Below are positions 16,607 through 25,831 of a stretch of 52,051 nt of DNA, piece after piece. The number at the start of each line of letters is the position of its first letter. Within the stretch, counting starts at the first letter, position 1. A program made the translations under genes and the position numbers. The DNA lies in NCBI GenBank assembly GCA_021163425.1, contig JAGGWS010000054.1, positions 1 to 52,051 on the forward strand, read 5' to 3'. The DNA comes from Candidatus Omnitrophota bacterium (GTDB lineage Bacteria > Omnitrophota > Gorgyraeia > Duberdicusellales > Duberdicusellaceae). The notes beneath the pieces are model-generated. The model ran no database searches and was not told the origin of the DNA. It saw nothing but the letters and a program-made list of their open reading frames with translations.

Positions 16607-16709
16607 TTACTTTAGGCTAAACACTACAAAAGCTCTCTAAACAATATTCTTCTGTCTTCAAGTTGCTTTAAAAATCCTTTCTCTTTGAAATTTATCTATA
16701 TTTAGGAGT

Positions 16710-17558
16710 TCACATCTTCAATCTTATTTCTTCAGCAATTAAACAGGCCAACTTATTAAACACCTTCTCAGTTTTATCTCGAAGATTATGCTTTATAAAT
16801 TCCCCAGGAAGAAAAGGGTCGACATTAAGAAGGTGCCTATAAAATTTATAGAGATTGTGATAAAGCCCGTAATACTCCTTCAATCCTGTCTCTTCTGTTT
16901 TCACAAATTCTATTGCTGACAAAGACTCTTTCAATAATCTTTTATAATTATCAGATAACCTCTCTAAATCCCAGAGTTCTTTAACTAAAGAATCTATATT
17001 TTTCCCAGCAAAAAATTTACCTTCATATATACATATTTCATTTAGAATTTTTTCTTCTACTGAAAATTCGTAAATCTGCTTAGAATAATCATAGGGAGAG
17101 ACCCAACAGCTATCTTGAACTCTTCCAAACCCCAGATCAATAAGAAAAGTTCTTAAACGCTGCCTCTTCCCTCTTTTACTCTCAGGGATATCATATATTA
17201 TAAGTCTCCATTTTTTATCCCAGACCTGACTATATTTCTTCCTCTTAAGAGCTATAAAATTAGCTTTAGTTTTCCAGAAGTCTTCCTTAAAGGAAATTAA
17301 AATATCTTTTTTCTTTTTTATTTTTAAAATAAGGCCCTTATTGTATAACCTATTTATATTTGTATTAACTGCATAAGGACTAATCTCTCTCTGGCTACAT
17401 TCTCCGATTGCTCTCCGGGATAAAGGAACAGCACTGATATAAAGTAAATAAGAAAAACTCTCCATCAGCTCTGAAAGAAAAGAACGTGCCAGGTTTTTTC
17501 CTCTGTAAATAAATCTGTTTATTTTCCTCCCCATCTTAGACGCCGTTATTCTTTTCAA
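16710..17558 (-). CDS. PaaX-like transcriptional regulator family protein
   Basis: WDKKWRLIIYDIPESKRGKRQRLRTFLIDLGFGRVQDSCWVSPYD matches PaaX central (Cas2-like) domain; N-terminal winged-HTH-like region. Confidence 0.7.
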   Translation of the reverse strand: MKRITASKMGRKINRFIYRGKNLARSFLSELMESFSYLLYISAVPLSRRAIGECSQREISPYAVNTNINRLYNKGLILKIKKKKDILISFKEDFWKTKANFIALKRKKYSQVWDKKWRLIIYDIPESKRGKRQRLRTFLIDLGFGRVQDSCWVSPYDYSKQIYEFSVEEKILNEICIYEGKFFAGKNIDSLVKELWDLERLSDNYKRLLKESLSAIEFVKTEETGLKEYYGLYHNLYKFYRHLLNVDPFLPGEFIKHNLRDKTEKVFNKLACLIAEEIRLKM

Positions 17559-17584
17559 AATTTTTTTATTCTCCCTGAAAATTA

Positions 17585-17613
17585 ATTATAACATTTAATT
17601 ATCCTATCGGCAA
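17585..17613 (-). promoter_or_regulatory. Candidate sigma70 promoter for PaaX-like gene
   Basis: TTGCCG (17608-17613) - 17 nt - TATAAT (17585-17590) with extended TGT. Confidence 0.55.
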
Positions 17614-17811
17614 ATTGAATGTTATCTGGAGTTTCCCCACCTATGAAAGAGCTTGTCAATAGTTGATTTCTTCTAAAAATATCTTTCAATAGACTCTTAC
17701 TCTAACAACCTATTCGTGCTTTACAAACGCACATGATAATTATTCAGATTCAGGTATCCCAATTATTTTTCCAAGCTATCGGGCAAAGATTTAAAAATAT
17801 TTAAATTTTCA

Positions 17812-17855
17812 CCTCAAAAAGTCCTTGAAAATATTGGCTTTTCAAAATTTTGAGG
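17812..17855. repeat. Nested inverted repeat / hairpin in intergenic region
   Basis: CCTCAAAA-AGTCC-TTGAAAA-TATTGGC-TTTTCAA-AA-TTTTGAGG: two nested perfect stems (8 bp and 7 bp). Confidence 0.6.
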
Positions 17856-17925
17856 AAACTCTAGGAATGTTATAGAGAATTTTCGGCTCTAAATAATGGA
17901 TAAGGCAAGAAAAGGAAGAAAAAAT

Positions 17926-17955
17926 AAAAAGGCGAGGGAAAAACCCTCGCCTTTT
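17926..17955 (-). terminator. Rho-independent terminator of pilin gene
   Basis: GGCGAGGG-TTTTT-CCCTCGCC followed by T-rich tract on minus strand; A-tract on other side. Confidence 0.85.
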
Positions 17956-17973
17956 AAAATTCTAAGAAGTAAA

Positions 17974-18387
17974 TTATGATGATGATGATGATGATGATGA
18001 ACAATCGTCAGTTGTCCAGACATTACCTGTTTTTACGGTATATTCCTTGGTACCACTGGTACCGCAGCTTTGGGGTGTAGCTGTAATTGTGTAGTTAGCA
18101 GCAGACAAGTTACACTTAAAAGTATACCCGTGCTTGGTCTTACCACACATATCCTCATTTAAATAAGGAGGGGTAGCATTTCTAAGAGCATCCTGACTCG
18201 TAGGATATACACCATTAGCAGCAGCATAGCTTTCTAAGGCTGTAACTAAAGCCTGAAGGTCTGCTTTGGCGGCTGCATCATTGGCATTAAGACGGGCACG
18301 TAAAAGGTTGGGTATGGCTATTGCTGCTAAGAGGGCAATAATAGCTACTACAATCATAATCTCCACTAAAGTAAAACCTTTCTTCAT
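17974..18387 (-). CDS. pilA: Type IV pilin with C-terminal poly-serine
   Basis: MKKGFTLVEIMIVVAIIALLAAIAIPNLLRARLNAND prepilin signature; C-term DDCSSSSSSSS*. Confidence 0.9.
   Translation of the reverse strand: MKKGFTLVEIMIVVAIIALLAAIAIPNLLRARLNANDAAAKADLQALVTALESYAAANGVYPTSQDALRNATPPYLNEDMCGKTKHGYTFKCNLSAANYTITATPQSCGTSGTKEYTVKTGNVWTTDDCSSSSSSSS
17977..18000 (-). repeat. (TCA)8 trinucleotide microsatellite encoding Ser8 at pilin C-terminus
   Basis: tgatgatgatgatgatgatgatga on plus strand, directly preceding the stop codon. Confidence 0.9.
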
Positions 18388-18448
18388 CTCTTCTTACCTC
18401 CTTTCCTGAGTAGATTTGCTCTCTTTTCAAAGAGCAACTCTTTTTTAA

Positions 18449-18477
18449 AGCCTACCATAAATCCAAGAAAATGTCAA
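18449..18477 (-). promoter_or_regulatory. Candidate sigma70 promoter of pilin gene
   Basis: TTGACA (18472-18477) - 17 nt - TAGGCT (18449-18454); leader carries TTGCTCT/AGAGCAA hairpin and AGGAGG RBS. Confidence 0.7.
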
Positions 18478-18591
18478 TAATTTTATAACTCTTTGTTAAA
18501 CAAGTGGTTCTGTATTTAGCTCTATCATATTTTAAGAAAACTGACAAGTCTATCAGCTAAAAATATATCTGGCAGTTTTATCTATAAAATC

Positions 18592-19791
18592 TTAATGGCT
18601 GATAAGCTGGGTAATCTTAAGGATAGGCAAGAATAGAGAAACAACTATGCCACCTATAACTATCCCCAAAAACCCGATAATTAAAGGCTCAATCATTGAG
18701 GTAAGCCCAGCTACAGCAGTATTTACTTCTTCTTCATAAAACTGGGCAATCTTTGTCAACATCTCCTCTAATTTACCGGTTTTTTCTCCTACGGAAATCA
18801 TCCTTACTACCATAGGAGGGAAAACTCCGCTTCGGGATAGAGGTTCAGAAAGGGATTCTCCCTCCTGAACAAATTTTTTAGATTTAACTACTGCTTCTTC
18901 AACTACTTTATTCCCCGAAGTTCTTCCTACAATATCTAAACTTTGTAAAACCGGCACCCCGCTACTCACTAAAGTAGAAAAAGTTCGGCAAAACTTAGCC
19001 ACAGCAATTTTCCTGATAAGTTCACCCACTACAGGAAGTTTAAGCAGTCTTTCATCAATCTTTTTCCTTCCTTCAGGAGTAGTTGAAACTTTCTTCAAAA
19101 CTATTCCCAAAATTAACAATCCTCCTAATATAAAGAGAAACCACCTCCGCGAAAAATCACTTATCCCAATAAGAATGCGGGTAGGTAAAGGGAGATGGCC
19201 TCCTAACATATCAAATATACCTTTGAAAGTAGGGATAACCTTTAAAATCAAAAAAGCAGTTATTACTATAGCCATAGAAATCACAATTACCGGATAAGCT
19301 AAGCTGGAGCGCACCTTTCTTTGAAGAGCCAAAGTAGATTCTATATAGCCACTCACTCTATTTAAAATTTCGCCTAACTTTCCTGAGGCTTCTCCTGCTC
19401 TTACCATACTTATATAAAACTCGGAAAAAACTTTAGGAAACTTAGAGAGAGCAGAATGAAAAGAACTACCTTCCCGCACATTTCTAAGAATGTCTAAAAT
19501 TATCTGTTTAAAGGAAGGGTTCTTGACTTGCTCAGAAAGTATCTCTAAGCCCTGAACTAAGGGAATATCACTTTCAATAAGAGTAGTAAGCTGACGAGAA
19601 AAAATCACTATCTCCTCAGGTTTCACTTTCCCGGAAATTGGGCGGACTTTTCCTTTCTTCTCAGTTATGGAAACAATAATTAGACCCTCAGTATGGAGAG
19701 AATCTCTAACCTTTTCTAAAGAAACTTCCTCAATCAAGCCTTTGGCAATTTTGCCCTCTTTTGTTCTTACTCTGTACTCAAACAAAGGCAT
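18592..19791 (-). CDS. pilC: Type IV pilus inner-membrane platform PilC/GspF
   Basis: MPLFEYRVRTKEGKIAKG, VIFSRQLTTLIESDIPLVQGLEIL, FCRTFSTLVSSGVPVLQSLDIV, MISVGEKTGKLEEML. Confidence 0.95.
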   Translation of the reverse strand: MPLFEYRVRTKEGKIAKGLIEEVSLEKVRDSLHTEGLIIVSITEKKGKVRPISGKVKPEEIVIFSRQLTTLIESDIPLVQGLEILSEQVKNPSFKQIILDILRNVREGSSFHSALSKFPKVFSEFYISMVRAGEASGKLGEILNRVSGYIESTLALQRKVRSSLAYPVIVISMAIVITAFLILKVIPTFKGIFDMLGGHLPLPTRILIGISDFSRRWFLFILGGLLILGIVLKKVSTTPEGRKKIDERLLKLPVVGELIRKIAVAKFCRTFSTLVSSGVPVLQSLDIVGRTSGNKVVEEAVVKSKKFVQEGESLSEPLSRSGVFPPMVVRMISVGEKTGKLEEMLTKIAQFYEEEVNTAVAGLTSMIEPLIIGFLGIVIGGIVVSLFLPILKITQLISH

Positions 19792-19842
19792 AACTCATTA
19801 AACCTCCAAGAATTAAAAATCTCAACCTACTCCCGGTTAAAA

Positions 19843-21528
19843 TCAAGTTATCCGGAATACCTCTTCCAAAGAAGTTACTCCCCTAAAAGCTTTATCTAAA
19901 GCATCTTCTCTCAAGTTCCTAAAATCTAACTCTTTACGAGCATAACTAACTATCCTCTCTTCAGTTTCTTTACTAACAATCATTTCTTTTATCTTATCGT
20001 CAACTAATAAAACTTCTAAGACTGCTTCTCTTCCCAAATAACCTGTCCCTCTACAAGAAGGACAACCCTTACCAATGTAGAAATCCATATCTTTATCTTT
20101 TAAACCCAGCTTATCTAAAACTTTTTGTGATATTTTATAAGAAGTCTTACACTGAGGACAAATTTTTCTACAAAGCCTCTGAGCCGAAGTCATTACTAAA
20201 GAAGAAGCTAAGAGATAAGGTTCTACTCCCATATCCACTAAGCGAGTAATTGCTCCTACAGAATCATTGGTATGAAGGGTAGAAAGAATAAGTTCGCCGG
20301 TTAAAGAAGCTTTAATAGCAATATCAGCAGTTTCAGAATCTCTAATCTCTCCTACCATTATCACATCGGGAGATTGTCTCAATACTGCCCGCAAACAATT
20401 AGCAAAAGTAAGCCCTATGTCGGGATAGACCTGAATTTGAGTTATACCTTCAATCTGATACTCAACAGGGTCTTCTATAGTAATAATATTCCTCTGGGGA
20501 GTATTTAGGTGATTGATTACTGAATAAAGAGTGGTGGACTTTCCTGAACCAGTAGGACCGGTAACTAAAAGAATCCCAAAAGGTCTTTTTAAAGCTTCTT
20601 CAAAAAGCTGACGCGGTTTCTCAGAAAAACCTAACTTTTCTAAACCAATAGATAGATTAGACTTATCTAAAGCTCTCAAGACGAATTTTTCGCCGTACTT
20701 GGTAGGAAGAGAAGAAACCCTGAAGTCAACCTCTTTATTTTCCAATCTCACTTTAAACCTACCATCCTGAGGGATTCGCGATTCAGTAATATTAAGCGAA
20801 GACATAATTTTAAGACGGGCAATTATAGCATTCTGATTTTTTTTAGGCAAGCTAAAAACTTCATGCAAAACCCCATCTATGCGATAGCGCACTTTAAGTC
20901 TGTCTTCCTCAGGCTCAATATGAATATCCGAAGCCCGACGGTTAAGAGCTTCAGTAATTACTAAGTCTACTACTCTTACTATAGGTGGCTTTCTGCTTTC
21001 GGCCACCACATCATAACCCATAATCGTCTCTTCCTCACCTGCAACTTCAAGATTATCTATATTGCTTTCCAGCATATCTAAAAATTGCTCAGAGCTTTCT
21101 TTCTTATAAACCTCTTCTAAAACTGCTTTTATCTGGGAGGGCTTAGCTAAAACCAAGCCTATATCTGAACCTAATTTCAACCTTAAATCATCTAAGACTA
21201 AGAGATCTAAAGGATCACTACAAGCTAAAGTTATAACATTTTTAATCCTGGAAATCGGCAAGATTTGATATTTATAGGCTAACTCCTGAGAAATCAAGCT
21301 AGCTTGAGACTTATCAATCTTAAACCTACTTAAATCAAAATAGACAAGTCCTGTCTCTTGAGAAAGAAATTGACAATATTCCTCCTCTTTTAACAAATTA
21401 GCTTCTTGCAATTTCTTCCTAAAATCTACTAAATTTTTAGATTCTTTAAATAATCTTAAAACTTCTTCTTTGTCTATGCCTTCTTTTTTTAAAACTAACT
21501 CTTTCAACCTCTCTCTAAGATTAGCCAT
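19843..21528 (-). CDS. pilB: Type IV pilus assembly ATPase PilB/GspE (copy 2)
   Basis: GPTGSGKSTTLYSVINHLNTPQRNIITIEDPVEYQIEGITQIQV; LRQSPDVIMVGEIRD; CRKICPQCK tetracysteine. Confidence 0.95.
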   Translation of the reverse strand: MANLRERLKELVLKKEGIDKEEVLRLFKESKNLVDFRKKLQEANLLKEEEYCQFLSQETGLVYFDLSRFKIDKSQASLISQELAYKYQILPISRIKNVITLACSDPLDLLVLDDLRLKLGSDIGLVLAKPSQIKAVLEEVYKKESSEQFLDMLESNIDNLEVAGEEETIMGYDVVAESRKPPIVRVVDLVITEALNRRASDIHIEPEEDRLKVRYRIDGVLHEVFSLPKKNQNAIIARLKIMSSLNITESRIPQDGRFKVRLENKEVDFRVSSLPTKYGEKFVLRALDKSNLSIGLEKLGFSEKPRQLFEEALKRPFGILLVTGPTGSGKSTTLYSVINHLNTPQRNIITIEDPVEYQIEGITQIQVYPDIGLTFANCLRAVLRQSPDVIMVGEIRDSETADIAIKASLTGELILSTLHTNDSVGAITRLVDMGVEPYLLASSLVMTSAQRLCRKICPQCKTSYKISQKVLDKLGLKDKDMDFYIGKGCPSCRGTGYLGREAVLEVLLVDDKIKEMIVSKETEERIVSYARKELDFRNLREDALDKAFRGVTSLEEVFRIT

Positions 21529-21530
21529 CT

Positions 21531-23225
21531 CTAATCTTGGGCAGTAACTCTTAAAACTTCTTCTAAGGAAGTTAAACCTTTTTTAAGCTTTAATACTGCA
21601 TCTTCTCGCAAAGTCTGCATTCCTTCCTGACGAGCTCTCTCTTTTAAAACCCCCTCAGGAGAAGACTTCAAAATTAATTCTTTTATAGTCTCAGTTATTT
21701 CTAAAAATTCACAAATCCCTATCCTTCCTCTGTAGCCGGTATTTCCACACTTCTTACAACCTTTAGGCTTATAGACTTTCACCTCTTTCTCTAATCTCAA
21801 AACTTCCCTTAAATATTGGGGGACTTCTCCCTCCTCTTTACATTCAGGACAGAGTTTTCTCAGAAGTCTCTGGGCTAAAACTCCTAATAAAGAAGAAGTA
21901 ACTAAAAAGGGCTCAACTCCCATATTAACTAAACGGGTTACTGAACCACAGGCAGTGGTGGTATGAAGAGTAGATAAAACTAAGTGGCCAGTAAGAGCTG
22001 CTTTTATAGCTATGTCTACTGTATCAAAATCTCTAATTTCTCCTACCATAATTATATCAGGGTCCTGTCTTAATATTGAGCGAAGAGAAGAAGCAAAAGT
22101 TAAACCAACTTCGGGCCTAACCTGAACCTGGTTTATCCCTTTAAGTTCATATTCAATGGGATCTTCTACAGTAATTATATTTTTTTCTGGAGAATCAACA
22201 TACTTGAGGATGGAATAAAGAGTGGTAGTCTTTCCACAGCCGGTTGGTCCACAAGAGATAATCATTCCGTGAGGACGTAGAGAGACCTGCTTTATCTTCT
22301 TTACCACCTCTTCCTCAAACCCTAAGCTATCTAAGCTAAGTAAAGCCTGGCTCTTATCTAATATTCTTAAAGCCACCTTTTCCCCTAAAACTGAAGGAAC
22401 TATTGATACCCTGAAATCCACATTCTTAGAACCAATTTTCAGACTAAACCTTCCATCCTGAGGGAGTCGGTGTTCAGCAATATCTAAATTAGCCATAACT
22501 TTTATCCGAGAAGTTATTAGAGGATGCATATTTAAAGGAGGCGCTTCCCTCTCACAAAGTATCCCATCTATCCGAAACCGGATCCGCATACTCTTCTCCA
22601 TCGGCTCAATCAATACATCAGAAGCCTTCTCTTCTACAGCTTTAGTCAATATTAAGTTGGTAATCTTAACTACCGGGCCCTCCTTAACTTTTTTAAGAAC
22701 TACTGTCTCGTCTTCAGAGGGTCTCTTTTCTTCCTGAACTAATTCCAGCTTAGAAGAACTTTTCTCTAAGATATTCTCTATCTCCTCTTTAGCTGATTCT
22801 CGATAAAATCTTTCTAACCCAGCTTCTATATCTGTTGAAGAAGCTAAAACTGGGTTAATCTCTAAACCGGTGAGTCTCTTTAAATCATCCAAGGCAAAAA
22901 TATTTAGAGGGTCAGACATAGCTACAGTTAAAGTATTACTTATCTTTCCTATAGGAATAACTTTATATTTACGAGCATAATGAAAAGGGACAATCTTAGT
23001 CAATTCTTCAGATACTTTAAACCGAGAAAGCTCAACAGGAGGGATACCTAAATCTTTAGAGAAGATAAGAAGCAGAGACTCCTCATCAACCAGGCCTAAC
23101 TTTAATAATACTTCACTTAGACTTCCCCCAGCTTCTCTTTGAAGTTTTAGGGCTTTACTTATTTCTTCTTCACTTACTATTTTACTCTCTTTTAAAGTCT
23201 TTAATATCTTTTCTTTAAGCCCCAT
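21531..23225 (-). CDS. pilB: Type IV pilus assembly ATPase PilB/GspE (copy 1)
   Basis: GPTGCGKTTTLYSILKYVDSPEKNIITVEDPIEYELKGINQVQV; LRQDPDIIMVGEIRD; tetracysteine motif. Confidence 0.95.
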   Translation of the reverse strand: MGLKEKILKTLKESKIVSEEEISKALKLQREAGGSLSEVLLKLGLVDEESLLLIFSKDLGIPPVELSRFKVSEELTKIVPFHYARKYKVIPIGKISNTLTVAMSDPLNIFALDDLKRLTGLEINPVLASSTDIEAGLERFYRESAKEEIENILEKSSSKLELVQEEKRPSEDETVVLKKVKEGPVVKITNLILTKAVEEKASDVLIEPMEKSMRIRFRIDGILCEREAPPLNMHPLITSRIKVMANLDIAEHRLPQDGRFSLKIGSKNVDFRVSIVPSVLGEKVALRILDKSQALLSLDSLGFEEEVVKKIKQVSLRPHGMIISCGPTGCGKTTTLYSILKYVDSPEKNIITVEDPIEYELKGINQVQVRPEVGLTFASSLRSILRQDPDIIMVGEIRDFDTVDIAIKAALTGHLVLSTLHTTTACGSVTRLVNMGVEPFLVTSSLLGVLAQRLLRKLCPECKEEGEVPQYLREVLRLEKEVKVYKPKGCKKCGNTGYRGRIGICEFLEITETIKELILKSSPEGVLKERARQEGMQTLREDAVLKLKKGLTSLEEVLRVTAQD

Positions 23226-23268
23226 AAATTTTTCAATTCAAACTTTTCAGAATATAAAATTAAGGACC

Positions 23269-23712
23269 TTAAGCATAACACTTCTCTATTGCTTTCTTTA
23301 TATCCGAAGCAGTAGCTACGAATATCTGCACCTCTGAATTGCTAATATATTCTACATCCTCTATAGCCTGGGAATTTAAAGGATTGGCCATAGCTATGGT
23401 CAAAGTAGAGCCTATTTTATCTATAGGGATAAGACAATACTGAAGGGCTACCTGTTTAGGAATTATCTTAACCAACTCTTTGGGAATATCATAGCTTTCT
23501 AAAGGAAGATAAGGAAACCCGTACTGTAAAGATAAAACATGAGCGATATCCTCCTCTTTAGCAAATCCCAGAGAAACTATTATCTCTCCAATTAACCCTC
23601 CTCTTTCCTTTTGAACCTTAAGAGCCTTCTTAATTTGAGCTCTATTAATTATTCCTTTCTCAATTAAAAGTTCTCCTAAAGGTTTATCGATTCTTTTCTT
23701 AAAATACTTCAT
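23269..23712 (-). CDS. Stand-alone GspE/PilB N-terminal (MshEN-like) domain protein
   Basis: PLGELLIEKGIINRAQIKKALKVQKERGGLIGEIIVSLGFAKEEDIAHVLSLQYGFPYLPL; no ATPase domain. Confidence 0.8.
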   Translation of the reverse strand: MKYFKKRIDKPLGELLIEKGIINRAQIKKALKVQKERGGLIGEIIVSLGFAKEEDIAHVLSLQYGFPYLPLESYDIPKELVKIIPKQVALQYCLIPIDKIGSTLTIAMANPLNSQAIEDVEYISNSEVQIFVATASDIKKAIEKCYA

Positions 23713-23719
23713 TATATTA

Positions 23720-25051
23720 TTATATTGAAGAAGCCTTATTTATAAGTTCTTCAGCCGAAGCCCCATCTATGGGATTCTCAGCAACAGAAAGGACTAAATC
23801 CAGCCTTTCAGATATCTCCTGCTTAATCTTAGATAGCAACTCTGAGCCCTGCTTCTCTAACTGGGCTTTACTCTTCTCAGGAACAATTATCCCTAAGGAG
23901 TCCTCAGATATTCTTACTGCTTTTTGGCCTACCTCTAAATTATCTCTCATAATATCAGCTATCTTCTTTAGAACAGACTCTAAAGCCAAAACCCCTGTTT
24001 TATTTATATAATCTTTAAAATTCTTAATCTTAATAAGAATAAAACCACAGGGCTTTTGATAAACAATTGCCCTTTTAACTTCCTCATCTAACCTCTCCTT
24101 AGCAAACTTAGCATTATATAGACCGGTAAGAGGGTCCTTTATTTCTAAATCCTTTATTCTTTCCGATATTCTCTGATGTTCTATTATAAAAGTTATGTGT
24201 TTAGAAAATGCCTTCAGAGTATCTAACTCTTCTTCAGAAAAAGAAAATTCTAAACCCTTAACTCCTGCACCTAAAATCCCCATTATCTCCCTTTTTAAAA
24301 AGATAGGCAGAAGCACAAGATTATTTACTCCTAAGATATCTTTAGAAAAATTTTCTAATTCTCTGCAGGAGTTATTCCGGTCTAAAAGGATAACTTCACC
24401 TTTCTCTATCAGAGGCTTAAGAAAAGATTTATCTTTAGAAAGTGTTTCAAAATTTATATTCTGGTTTGATTCTCCAGCTTCCAGAGAAAAAAACTTTCCT
24501 TCTGAATCCAGAAGAACAAAGGTTAAATCCAAATTTAAAATACTCTTAATCCTCCTTACTATCAGCCTAAAAACTTCCTTCATATCTGTATCCTGAGACA
24601 CTAAATCATTTATTTGAAGAATAGCAGAAAGCAAAGCTATTTTTTTAGAAATTTCCTCATTAAGTTTTTCTGTAGTTTTACTAATCTCCTTTAACTCCTG
24701 AAAACTCTTTTTAATCTTTACTGTCATCTTGTCAAATACTTCATCTAAAAACTTTACTTCATCTTCTGTGGGCTTAACTTCTCCTAATAAAGAAAGATTT
24801 TTCCGAGTCTTCTTAATAATACTGGTTATAGAATTAAGAATCTGAATAACTATCCACCAGCCCAAAAGGATGTTTATCCCCAAAATCAAACAAGCATAAG
24901 AAGGTAAATTCTTATAAGCCAGATAAAACCCAATTACTAGCAGAGGAAGAAGGGAGATAAGAGAAAAAGCTACAAAAATTCTCCTCCTTAAAGAAAGAGC
25001 CTCTAAAGATAAGAATAATTTCTTCATTGTTTCCTCCTTAATTCTAATCAC
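23720..25051 (-). CDS. Membrane GAF + degenerate GGDEF protein
   Basis: Two N-terminal TMs; LEIKDPLTGLYNAKFAKERLDEEVKRA GGDEF-domain start, but the GGDEF signature position reads RISEDSLGIIV. Confidence 0.75.
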   Translation of the reverse strand: MIRIKEETMKKLFLSLEALSLRRRIFVAFSLISLLPLLVIGFYLAYKNLPSYACLILGINILLGWWIVIQILNSITSIIKKTRKNLSLLGEVKPTEDEVKFLDEVFDKMTVKIKKSFQELKEISKTTEKLNEEISKKIALLSAILQINDLVSQDTDMKEVFRLIVRRIKSILNLDLTFVLLDSEGKFFSLEAGESNQNINFETLSKDKSFLKPLIEKGEVILLDRNNSCRELENFSKDILGVNNLVLLPIFLKREIMGILGAGVKGLEFSFSEEELDTLKAFSKHITFIIEHQRISERIKDLEIKDPLTGLYNAKFAKERLDEEVKRAIVYQKPCGFILIKIKNFKDYINKTGVLALESVLKKIADIMRDNLEVGQKAVRISEDSLGIIVPEKSKAQLEKQGSELLSKIKQEISERLDLVLSVAENPIDGASAEELINKASSI

Positions 25052-25196
25052 TCCCTCTAAAATGAGTTTACCATAAATTCAACCTCAAAAACTATTTAAA
25101 TTTCTTATGCCTTCTCTTGAATTTTAACTCTTCTCTATTGGTAAATTAAAGATAAATTTTGCACTTTACTCTCCTGACTTTCAGTCCCTATGTCTA

Positions 25197-25225
25197 AATA
25201 TACTTGATTAAAAATGGGGTGTCAA
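25197..25225 (-). promoter_or_regulatory. Candidate sigma70 promoter upstream of GAF/GGDEF-pilB-pilC operon
   Basis: TTGACA (25220-25225) - 17 nt - TATATT (25197-25202); roughly 140-nt leader. Confidence 0.65.
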
Positions 25226-25361
25226 TATAAAAGAGACCTGAAGTTTCCCTATTTCTTCAGAGTATTTAGGTCATAAGTCATCAACAAATTTACGAATCCC
25301 TGCGAATATGCCCGTTTGTAAAATAGTTATTGTTTTTGGAAAAACTACTAAAAAGAGAAAG

Positions 25362-25778
25362 TTAGGTTTTACGGTAGTTGCTTAAAGAAAGAACAGTCTT
25401 AATACCCTGGAGAAGTTGATGATTGGTAAAAGGTTTAGGGAGGTAAAAATCAGCATCAAAGCTATAACCTCTCTTAATATCTTCGAACTTATCTTTTATT
25501 GAAAAGATAATAACTGGCGTTCTCTGTTCAAAATTTTGTCTCAACCATTTAAGAATTTCAAATCCATTAGCCTTAGGCAAAATAAGGTCTAATAAAACTA
25601 TATCAGGCTTTACTTCCACAATTTTAGCTTTAGCTTCCTCCCCGTCTAAGGCAGAAAATACAGAAAATCCCTGCTTAATTAAAAAATTTCCTACAGACTC
25701 TACAATATCTTCTTCGTCATCCACAATCAACACTTTCTTCACACTTTTTAATTTTGCATAATCTATCCAAAAAATCAA
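25362..25778 (-). CDS. Response regulator receiver domain protein (CheY-like)
   Basis: KKVLIVDDEEDIVESVGNFLIKQGFSVF...PDIVLLDLILPKANGFEILKWL...FYLPKPF; true start probably the GTG before KKVLIV. Confidence 0.9.
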   Translation of the reverse strand: MIFWIDYAKLKSVKKVLIVDDEEDIVESVGNFLIKQGFSVFSALDGEEAKAKIVEVKPDIVLLDLILPKANGFEILKWLRQNFEQRTPVIIFSIKDKFEDIKRGYSFDADFYLPKPFTNHQLLQGIKTVLSLSNYRKT

Positions 25779-25786
25779 GAAAAAAA

Positions 25787-25815
25787 TTGTCTAATTTTGA
25801 GTAAAGTGCTATACT
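25787..25815 (+). promoter_or_regulatory. Candidate sigma70 promoter of minor-pilin operon
   Basis: TTGTCT (25787-25792) - 17 nt - TATACT (25810-25815). Confidence 0.55.
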
Positions 25816-25831
25816 TTAATAAAATAATAAA

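Noticed and set aside
24195-24596. Plus-strand 133-aa ORF
   Set aside because: Antisense to the GAF/GGDEF gene, no recognisable motif.
23720-25051. Active diguanylate cyclase
   Set aside because: Signature position reads SEDSL rather than GGDEF/GGEEF.
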